Source of the DNA: Baffinella frigidus
Taxonomy: Eukaryota > Cryptophyceae > Cryptomonadales > Baffinellaceae
DNA length: 55,868 nucleotides
Reading direction: 5' to 3'
Assembly: GCA_026770585.1 (NCBI GenBank)
Contig: MU647066.1
Coordinates: 60,498 to 116,365 of the forward strand
The position numbers and the translations under genes are program-made. How positions within the stretch are numbered: the first letter of the stretch is position 1; every line of letters begins with the position of its first letter. This document shows, one piece after another, positions 33,301-44,446 of the stretch. The notes beneath the pieces were generated by a model. The model was given only the letters and a program-made list of their open reading frames with translations, searched no databases and had not been told where the DNA came from.

Positions 33301-36300
33301 GGCGCGTCTGTTTGAACTAAATATCATTGCCGGTATGATTAGGATTGAGGGTTTAGGGTTTAGGATGTAGGGTCCAGGGTTTAGGGGTAGGGCTGAGGGC
33401 TGAGGGTTTGGGGTTTGGGGTTTAGGGCTTAGGGTTTAGGGTTTAGGGTTTAGGGTTTAGGGTTTAGGGTTCAGGGTATAGGGTTTAGGGTTTAGAGTTC
33501 AGGGTTTAGGGTTCAGGGTTTAGGGTTGAGGGGGGTTCGGAACCGATCGTCGGCTGACCCTACGCAAATGCTCTGCCACGCCACGATGCGGGCTACCAAG
33601 GGATTTTCGGCCCGATTCTGCCCGACTTTCCGTTACTTTATCGCTAGGATCCCCCCTATGTCCCTACGGTATTGCCTACCGTAGGGTCTATGGATTATCT
33701 ACTTCTGGGTTATTCAAGAAATTGCTGTATAGTCCCACCAACCCTCACGGAAAGACCAAATCGTCGATTTTCAGACCTCAGATTTACAATGCCAGCCAGG
33801 CGAATTCGCCTGGCTGTGTTAACTTAAGTGCCAATTTTGGTACAAAATCAACTTTCGGGAACAGGTCGAAATCCATCAATTTGGTCCTTCCGTGAGGGTT
33901 GGCGGTCCGCTGTGTGGTTTTTGCATCTGCAGGACACGGGATAAAAAAACAGAAAAAACCCTACCAGCATGGTTGGGATGTGGGGTTCCGGGTTTCGGGG
34001 TTCGGACTCGATCGTCGGCGATGATGGTCAGGATCTCAGCGCCCTTATCCGGGGACATATTTAATTTAAAATAAAACGGGTCCCTATTTGTTCATAGAAG
34101 TTGGACGAAGGTTAATTAGGGCCCTAAGTAAATTTAATTAGGACCAGGGCCCGGTTTGATATGCCATTTTCTTTTAAATTAAACATGTTCCCGGATGAGT
34201 CCGGGGGCAGAAGAAGGGGCAGGCTGTGTAGCACAGACACAGAGGACTACGAAGGGATTTTCGGGCACTCAGGGCCCGAGTCTCCGTTACCTTATCCGTA
34301 GGAACCCCCCTATGCCCCTACGGGTTGCCTACCGTAGGGTCGTAGGTCTTATTGCTCAGGGGTTATTCAGAATGCCTTGGAAGTCCGCTGTGTGGTTGGG
34401 ATGTGGGGTTCGGGGTTCGGGGTTCGTACTTGATCGTCCGCGGTGATGGTGAGGCTCTCAGCGGACGGGGGCAGCGCGTTGCCGAGCGCGCACCTGAAAA
34501 GTGGCCGGTTAACTTTCTGCAAAGTGGCCGGTTAACTTTTGTACCACGCACCCAGCATGCGTCAACTTACGAAAAGTCTGGACCCGGTGTTCACTTAAGG
34601 CAACGCTGGATTTCTGGCGTCGGGTTTCGGGTTTCGGGTATAGGGAATCCGGTTTCGGGGATGAGGTTTGGGGTTTGGGGTTTGGGGTCTGGGGTTTGGG
34701 GTTTGGTGTTTGGTGTTTGGGGTTTAGGGTTTGGGGTTTGGGGTTTGGGGTTTTGGGTTTCGGGATTTCGGGATTTGGCGTTCGGGGTTACCCCGCGCGG
34801 TCTGATGGCGGCGCGCTTGACACTTGGTTGTTGTAGTCCTGGTTTCAGGTCGAGGTTCACGGTTTCGGGTTTCGGGTTACGGGGTAACGGCTTCGGGTCC
34901 ACGGTTTCAGGTTTCGGGGTCCTCGACATGTTCGGACAAGGCTGAATGACCTATCGGAACCCCACTCGAGAATGCTGGAGGATCCTATTTACATGTGGGA
35001 TTGTAAAGATTTGTACCAGTCATGGGCGGGTTGGCCACGTGCCTGACGCCGTTCGAGTCAGGAACGTGACCAAACTCACGAAAGTTACAACACAAATGCC
35101 CACTTGAAAAATCATCTAGTTTTAATTAGTCTCCTCTTCCATTCTCGTGTGGTCCAACGGGCTTCAGAGTACAAATATTCGCTCTACTTCAGCCTAGTTC
35201 GGTCCCGCCTTTCTGGTAATACCGGGCTCTTTTTCGCTCCAAAGTTGACGGATGTGTACCACAAACCAGGAGATTCATAACCTAACCAAGACAGAACAAG
35301 GGAGCCTCATCACGACAGGTTATGGCTAAGGTGATGCTCGTAACCAGGGGAACAGGTAATGAGCATCACGTTAGCCATAACCTGTCTTGCTGCTGTACCT
35401 GCGTTACCGATGTGTATCACAAATCTGGGATGTCAACTTGAGAATAGCCAGGGGGGTTCATAACCTAACGTAACGTGAGGCTCGTAACCTGTCACCTCTT
35501 CGGTAATGCAGGAGCAGCGCCTGCTTGGCGCACGGGAGCGTCGCCCCGACCTCCACACCCTAAACCTCAACCCAACCCCCCACGTTTCCACTCCAACGAT
35601 GACGGATGAGTACCGCGAACAGACCACACAGCGGACTTCGAAGGGATTTTCGGCCCAAATCGGGCCGACTTTCCGTTACCTCATCCGTATGAACCCCCCA
35701 TGTCCCTACGGATTGACTACCTCAGGGTCCTGGGTCTTGTCGCTTAGGGGGTATTCACGAATACCTTCGAAGTCCGCTGTGTGGCTTGGGGGGCCCATAA
35801 CCTAACCTAAGGTGAGGCTCGCAACCTGTTCTGGGTTTATGGATTCGGGTGTTTCGGGTTTGGGGTGTTTCGGAATTGCACCTGCTCCCCCCGCGGTAGC
35901 GGAGGTGGAACAGCGCGAGGTTCGCGGGAGCGTCGCCCCGAACCCCAAACCCTCAACCCTAACCCTCAACCCTGACCCTCAACCCTAATAGCCCGGGGGA
36001 TTGATAACCTAACCGAACGTGAGGCTCGTAACCTGTTCCCCGCGGTAGCGGAGGTGGAGCAGGGCGTGGTTCGCGCACGGGAGCGTCGCCCCGAATGACA
36101 TGGAGAACGCGCCCACGAACACCGCGAGTGACGTCACGCGGGATGGCCTGCGAGCCCGCTCCATTTTGAGGGTTTTGAGGGTTGCGGGTTTGAGGGTTGA
36201 GGGAGCGTTGCCCCGAAGGACATGGAAAACGTGGCCGCCAACAGCCCGGGGGTCTGAGGGTTGCGGGTTTGAGGGTCGAGGGAGCGTCGCCCCGAATGAC

Positions 36301-39300
36301 ATGGAAAACGTGGCCACCAACACCGCGAGTGACGTCAGGCGACTCGGCCTGCATGTGCAGGGTTTAGGGTTTGGCGGTGTGGTGTCGGGGTCATTTTCAT
36401 TTTTCATTTTGTTTTTTTTATTGATGTGGGGGTTAGGGAGCGAAACCAGGGAGCGTCGCGCCGAACGACGTGGCGGAGGTGTCCACCAAGACCGCGATTT
36501 CATCCGGACGAGTATTCATGATGAATACGATTTCGGGGATCTCCGATCCGATTCTGGTGTATCTTAAGGCTCTAAATTAAGTCTAGATAGACGACTGTCT
36601 TATGTTTTACCCTTAAGATACACCAAAATCGTATTCATTATCAATACTCGCCGGGATTAGATTGACGCCACGCGGTTCGGCCTGCCAGCGTGCCATTGAT
36701 TATTATTATTATTATAAGGTGTTTAGGATTTGGAGTGTAGGGTGGGGGTGTAGTGTGTAGGTTGTAGGGTGTAGGGTGTAGGGTTTAGGGTTTAGGGTTA
36801 CCCTGAACCCTCGACCCTCAACCCTACACCCTACACCCTGCACCCTACACTCCCCAAACGCCATGCAAAAAAAATCTGCCACGCACACTGCGATTTAATT
36901 TCGGACCAAGACAGAATCTGTCCCGCTATCTTAGGCTCCCCAAGCGGAAGGTAAGGGTGTATATGCTGTTTTAGGCATCAAATGATGCTATCTTACGCCT
37001 TTTCATCGGGACAGATTCTGGTATGGTCCGAGATGAGATTCATTTCACGCGGTTCGGCCTGCATTTTTTACGGTGCAGGGTCTCGGGTTTAGGGTTTAGG
37101 GTTTAGGGTTTAGGGTTTAGGGTTTGGGGCTTAGGGTTTGGGGTTTAGGGTTTGGGGTTTGGGGTGTAGGGTTTGGAGGTTGGGATTTGGGGTTGAGGGT
37201 TTAGGGTTTGGGGGTTGGGGTTTATGGTTGGGGTGTAGGGGTTGGGGGTTGGGGTTTATGGTTGGGGTGTAGGGTTTGGGGTTGGGGATCATGGTTTGGG
37301 GTGTAGGGTTTGGGGGTTGGGGATTATGGTTTGGAGTGTAGGGGTTGGGGAGCAGGGTTTGGGTTCAGGGGTTAGGGTTTCGGGCTTGAGTTTAGGGTTT
37401 ACGGTTGACCTTGAGTTTAGGGTTTACGGTTGACCTTGAGTTTAGGGTTTATGGTTGACCTGACTTTATGGTTGACCTTGAAAAGGTCGGCAGGGATGTC
37501 GATGCACAGCAGAAGGTTGTCGATGCCCCACACCTTCAACCTTCAACCCTACACCCTACACCCTACACCCTACACCCTACACCTTACACCCTACACCCTA
37601 CGCCCGAACCCTGAAAGCATCTCACGGTGCACATCCGCAACAAACGATCGCCTCTCAGTTAGGGGTTAGGGTTCAATATTCAGGATTTGGGGATGCAGAC
37701 CTAGGATTGAAGAGGCCGGCAGGGATGTCCCGAAATCCGAAACCCCGAAAACCGAAACCCTCAAACCGAAAACCGAAAGGCGAAGGGCGAAGGGTTGACC
37801 CGGGGTTGAAGAGCTCAGCAGGGACGCACAACAGGAGATCGTCTACCCTGAAACCCGTAACCCTCAAATCGAAACCCGAAATGCGGATCCCGAATCCTGA
37901 ATCCCGAATCCGGGAACCCGAATTGCGGATCCCGAATCCTGAATCCCGAATCCCGGAACCCGAATTGCGGATCCCGAAAGGCGAAAGGCGAAAGGCGAAG
38001 GGCGAAGGGTTGTTGACCTGGGGTTGAAGAGGTCGGCAGGGAGGTCGATGCACAGCAGGAGATCGTCCAGCCCACATGCCACCTGCATACGGGTATTGCG
38101 TTTCGGCTTTCGGGTATCATTTACTCGGGTTTCGGGTATCATTTACTAGACAATTTATGTAATAATTAATATAATAATTGCTTTACTATTGCTAGTCATG
38201 CTTCACTAGTACTATTGCCTTACTGATTACTACACAATTGCTTTACTATTACTATTGATATTCGGAGGGACGCCGATGCAGACAGGAGATGGTCGAGTCC
38301 GCATGCCACCTGCATTCGGGTATTGCGTTTCAGCTTCCGGGTATCATTTACTCGGGTTTCGGGTATCATGTACTAGACAATTGCTGTACTATTGCTAGTA
38401 ATGCTTTACTATCACCCCTGGGGTTTAGGGTTGGACGTTGATGCAGAGCAGGAAGTCGTCCAGCCCGCAGGCCACCTGCATTTCACAAACAAACGGTTTC
38501 AATTAAAACTTCGGGGTAATGAAATTTGCTTCACAGCATGATCTTTGTTAGTAATATTAAAGCATTCGTGAAGTAATTTTCATTGATTCCTAAGGCTTTA
38601 AATTGATGGCCGAGCCCTCTGGGAACAACTATTTTTCTTCGAAAAATCTGGCAAGGAAAATTACTACTCATAGGTCACGTCCCGAAGCATTTGTGTAGTA
38701 GTAATGTTCATGCAGATTTTCAAAAGAAAAATACTTGTTCCCGGATGAACTTGCCTCCGGGTTTCGGTTTTCGGGTTTCGGATTTCGAGTCTCGAGTCTC
38801 CTTTGTTTCGGGTCTCGGGTTTCGGGTTCAGCAGAGGTTTCGGGTTTAGCAGAGCAAGAGGTTAGGTTTTCCAGCCTGCGGGACTCCTGGCTCCGGGTTT
38901 CGGGTTTCGGGTCTCAGGTTTCGGGGTTAGATTTTCGGGTTTCGGGTTTCGGGTTTCGGGCTTCGGGGTTAGATTTTTGGGTTTCGGGTTTCGGGTTTCG
39001 GGGCTCGGGGTTAGATTTTCGGGTTTGGGGTTTCGGGTTTGGGGTTTCGAGGTTAGATTTTTCGGGTTTTGGGTTTTGGGTTTTGGGTTTTTGGTTTTGG
39101 GGTTTGAGGGTTAGATTTTTGGGATTCAATATTCGGGATTCGGGATTCGGGTTTGGGGTTTTGAGTTTCAGGTTTCGGGTTTCGGTTTTCGGATCTGGGA
39201 TCTCGGGTTTGGGGTTTGGGGTTTTGAGTTTCGGGTTCGGGTTTCGGGTTTCGGGTTCGGGTTTCGGTTTCAGGTTTCGGATTTGGATTTCCGGGTTGGA

Positions 39301-40190
39301 AGCGTGCATCCCCTGTCAGCTGCATGAGCCCCACTGAGCATCCATCGGGGGCTTTACGGATAGTCCATCTAAACTATTTGTACTAGAATCCTATCCAATG
39401 CCCGAGAACCTAACCGGGATTTCACCTTGAATTCAAGGTGAAAAGGTCCTCGGTCGCTGCTAAGTGGTGTGCATGATCTCAAGCGTCTCGGGTTTCGGGT
39501 CACGGGTATTGAGTTTCGGGTGTCAGGTTTCGGGTTTCGGGCTAGGGTTATTTTGGTCCCGGTTTAGTTAATTTCCGGTCTCTTGTTCGTAGATTTTTGG
39601 TTTATGATTTTTGGTTGAGGGGTTTTACATCGCCCGTCGGTTGCATGAGCCTGTGCATGATCTCATGCGGCGGATCATCCACGAGGAACCTGCGTAGCCC
39701 GACGCGGTCCATAACCTGTACCCCGAAAAACAATTTAGTATGAGCGGGTTCTGGCAATGAAAATTACTACTGAATTTCTTTGGTATTACTAGTATCCTCC
39801 TTCTGTGTTGCAGTTTTGCGAAAATAAATAAATAAATAAGTGTTGCAATGATAAATAAATGACTGATCTCGAGGGATGAGTCGTCCACGCGGCCCATAAC
39901 CTGTTTAGGGTATAGGATAGGGTTTAGGATTTAGGGTTTAGGGTTCAGGGTTTAGGGTTTAGGGAGAGCCGAAGCCCGAAGCGGTCCATGACCTTCACAA
40001 CCAGACAATAATTCAAAACAGGTTTATTTACTTATTTATTTATTTATTCTGGCAGTGAAGTTCGGTAGACAATTGCTGTACTATTACTAATATCACGACC
40101 CCCATGTATGGTACTTTTCATCGCCAATTTAAATAAATAGATGGTCCCGAGGGACGGGTCGTAGCCGATTTAGGATGTGGAAATTACTGT

Positions 40191-40235
<45 letters not shown>

Positions 40236-40237
40236 GC

Positions 40238-40272
<35 letters not shown>

Positions 40273-43200
40273 GAAGAAGAAGAAGAAGAAGAAGAAGAAC
40301 AACAACAACAACAATAGCAATGATAACATATAATTACTGTAAAACAACAACACCAATATACTAATACAACAGTAAAGCACGCTTTCCAGTACTAGCATCA
40401 TCCTTCCTTTGGTAATTTTCATTGCCGAAATGAATAAATAAATGAGCTCATGGGGCGGGTTGTCCGCGGGCATTCGATTTTCGGGTTTCAGGTTTCGGGT
40501 TCCGGGATTCGGGATTCGGGTTTCAAGTTTCGGGTTTCGGGTTCAGGGTTCAGGGTTCCGGGTTCCGGGATTCGGTATCCGAGTTTCGGGTTTCGGGTTT
40601 CGGGCAATAACCTGCACCCCGCGGTACCAGACGATCCCCGTGTCGTTGACGAATATCTGGGTTAGGGGTTAGGGTTTAGGGTTGATTGATTTAGTGTTTT
40701 GGGGATTTTGGGTTTCAGGGTTAGGTTTATAAGGGTTTAGGGTTTTAGGGTTGTTTGGTTTTGGAGTTTTCAGGTTTAGGGTTTAGGGTTCAGGCCTGTA
40801 GGGTTTTCGGGTGTGAGCGTTTTGGGTCAAAGTTTTAGGGTTTTAGAGTTTAGGACTCAAGGTTCTAGGGTTTAAGGTTTAAGGTTAGGGTTTTAAGTTG
40901 TTAGGGTTTGAAGGTGTAGGGTGTAGGGTGTAGGGTGTAGGGTGTAGGGTGTAGGGTGTAGGGTGTAGGGGTTAAGGAAGGTTACGTGGCCGTGGAGGGA
41001 CTTGAGGGAGATCGCCATGACATGCACGGCCTCGCCCGGCCGGGGGGGGCAGACCCCTGTCGGCACACTCCCCGCCTCCGTCTGCAGCACCTGCTCGAGA
41101 AAAGGCGCGTTCATTTATTTATCTATTTATTTATTTATTCATTTATTGCGGATCGAAACCATTAGGCGGGCGAATGAAAACGCGGCCACAGGCTCCCCTG
41201 TGCGATCCCTCGTATGAAACCTCCTATTGAAACACGGATTGCCATGATGTGCACATATCATGGCGATCTCCCTTTCGACCCGCCGCGGCCACATGACCCT
41301 ACACCCTACACCCTACACCCTCAAATCATGCAACCCCCGCCAGCACGGGGGGTTTCCCGCGCCGCTAGGTATGAAATTTACTACACATAACTATCTTTAC
41401 TAGTAATATTGAAGCAAACGTCTAGTAACTTTGAGTGAAATCCAGTTTATAAATTCTTTGTGGGGATATAGGGGGGGGTCCTACGCATAAGGTAACCGGA
41501 AATGTCTTGATTTTGACGATTTTCCCCCTTAGTAGCCCGCTGTGTGGTACATGCTGTTATCAAATCTACAAATCTGTTATCAAGCCTCCGTCTGGAGCAC
41601 CTGCGCGGGAAAAGTGCGTTTATTTACTTATTTATTTATTTGTTATTACGGATCAAAACCAATATGGATTATGCAAAGCATCACGGCATTACTCTCGGAC
41701 ACGCCGCTCGACACTAGCGTTTTGGGCCTCGGGTTTCGGGTTTCGGGTTTCGGGTTCGAGAGCGAGGGAAAGACTACCCACACAGCGGGCTACGCAGGGG
41801 AAAAAGTTTCAGAATCAAGCCATTTCCGGTTACCTTATCCGTGGGAACCCCCCTATGTCCCTACGAATTGCCCACCGTAGGGTCCTAGGCCTTATCGCTT
41901 AAGAGTTATTCGAAATCCCTTCGAAGTCCGCTGTGTGGGTCTCGGGTGGCAGTGCAACGCAAAATCGGTGGACAAAAATGAGCAAGGTTCAGACCTCGTC
42001 GGCATCTTCGTCGTGAATCGAGACAAATGAGATGTTGGTGAGCACGTTCTCCACTGCCGTGATGCCCGAGGGCGCACGAACAATCTGTTTGTTGTTTTTG
42101 TTGCGGGTTTAGGGGGGTTGTGATTCTGGTCTGTTGTGTTTGGGTTTTGGTGTTTGGTTCAGGTTTGAGGGTTCAGGGTTTATGGTTGATGGTTTATGAT
42201 TTATGGTTTAGGGTTTAGGTGAGCTCGTTCTCGACCGCCGTGATCGCCAAGGGCGCACGAACGATTTGTTGAGCAGTTAGGGTTTGAGGATGGTACCACG
42301 CCAGAGGGCTCAAGGGGAACCGACGCCTCATCCACGTAAGATCCGACGTGGTTGAGTTAAGGATTCAAAGAATTTTCCTTGAAAGATGTCAAAAGTGGAT
42401 GTTTCGATCATCCTGGCGTGGTAGGGTTAAGGGTGAAGGGTGGAGGGTGGAGGGTTGAGGGTGAGAGTTCCCGACAGCCGTGATCGCCAACCACTTAGCA
42501 GCGCCCGAGTTCCTCCCCCCCCGGATAACCGGGGAAAATGCGGTTAGAATCCAACGCAAATGGATAAGATTCTAGTACAAATCGTTTAGATGGACTGTAT
42601 CTGTGAAGCCCCCGGTGGCTGCTAAGTGGTAGGGTGAAGGGTGGAGGGTTGAGGGTTAGCATTCTCGACCGCCAAGGGTGCTCAAAACCTGTTGCTCTTT
42701 TCTTGTTTGTTGCATCAAAAGTCAACCTGCCTGAAGACAATTAACTTGAAGGATTTTTCTAATGAAAATTGGTCACGTAACTGCCGGAATTCCGGCCCCA
42801 ACGAAACCCTCGAAGCTCACTGCGTGGTAGGGGGTTGTGGTTCGTTTTTTTGGTTTATTGTTCTTGGTGTGGGGTTGGTTCAGGGTTAATCCTGTTTGGT
42901 TTAGGGTTTAGCCGTGATCGCATGGGGAGATGACACAACCTTTTTGTTGGGTTTAGGGTTTGGGGTTTGGGTTTTTTTTTTTTTTGGTTTTGGTTTTGGG
43001 GGGTTTGGGGTTGAGGGTTTGGTGTTTGGGGTTTGAGGTTTGGGGTTTAGGGTTTAGGGTTTGGGGTTTAGTAATTGCTTATGGTTCGGGGCTTGGGGTT
43101 TGAGGTTTGGGGGTTAGATGAGATTTGGGATTTAGGGGTTGCTTAGGGTTGAGGGTTTAAGGTTAACGGTGTGGCGTTAGGGGTGCTGGGCTTAGGGCTG

Positions 43201-44407
43201 AGTACCGGAGCGTCATTTGCAGCGAGGATCGAGACCTGGTTTGGGGTTTAGGGTTCAGGGTTTAGGGTTTAGGGTTCAGGGTCTAGGGTTTAGGGTTTAG
43301 GGTTTAGGGTTTAGGGTTTAGGGTTTAGGGTTTAGGGTTTAGGGTTTAGGGTTTAGGGNNNNNNNNNNCAGGGTCTAGGGTTTAGGGTTTAGGGTTTAGG
43401 GTTTAGGGTTTAGGGTTTAGGGTTTAGGGTTTAGGGTTTAGGGTTTAGGGTTTAGGGTTTAGGGTCGAGACCCCAAAGCGGAAGACGGAGACATTTCCGA
43501 GGTTCGCTGGATCCGGGCCGATGTTCACCTGATCGGGGTTTGCAGTTTGTGGATCAGGGTTCAGACCCCGAACCTCACACCAGGCTGATCAGGGTTTCCG
43601 CTTTGTGCATTAGGGATTACTTTTGAGTTTTACGGTTTGGAGCGGATGGGCACGGTGCTCTCGGTTCGGGGTTTGGGGTTTGGGGTGTGTGGTTTGTGGT
43701 TTGGGGATTGGGGTTTGGGGTTTGGGTCACTGCATGGCGTGCACGTGTAGGGTTGCGGGTTTAGGTTCCAGGGTTGAGAGTTTAGGGGTTTAGGTCGTAG
43801 GGTACAGATTTTGGGGTACAGGGTACAGGGTATAGGGTACAGGGTACAGGGTACAGGGTACAGGGTACAGGGTACAGGGTACAGGGTACAGGGTTTCGGG
43901 TTTCGGGTTTGCTGTCAACTGGCAGAAGAGGATTTAGGGTTTAGGGTTTAGGGTTTAGGGTTTAGGGTTTAGGGTTTAGGGTTTAGGGTTTAGGGTTTAG
44001 GGTTTAGGGTTCCACTTGGCTCTTGTCGAAGGTCACGTTGACGTTTGGAAGCCGAAAGCGCGTCGGTTGGCGCTCTAAAACAATTTCACAACCAAAAAGT
44101 GCCTAACGCGCGTCGGTTGGCGCTTGAAAATGATTTCTGAACTAAAACTCGCGTCGGTTGGCGGAGGTCACGTCCAAAGAGGACGCGACCTTTTGACCAG
44201 GGCGGGCTTCCACCACGCCAGAGGGCTCGAAACATCCACCTTTGACATCTTTCAGGGGAAACCCAAAGGATTATAAAGTCATTTTAGACTGATCTGGCTG
44301 AGATAAGACAGTCATTCCCCTCGAGCAATCTGGCGTGGCAGTTTGTGACTTAGGTTTAGGACTTCTAGTTTGCAGGAGTTTGGGGAACAGGATTGAGGGT
44401 TGAGGAT

Positions 44408-44446
<39 letters not shown>

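Noticed and set aside
35959-36354. Frame TRGVGGHVFHVIRGDAP in the 36-kb array
   Set aside because: The alternative frame (SLAVFVGAFSMSFGATLP) has more synonymous and conservative changes across copies and extends into a conserved PCAxxALL segment.
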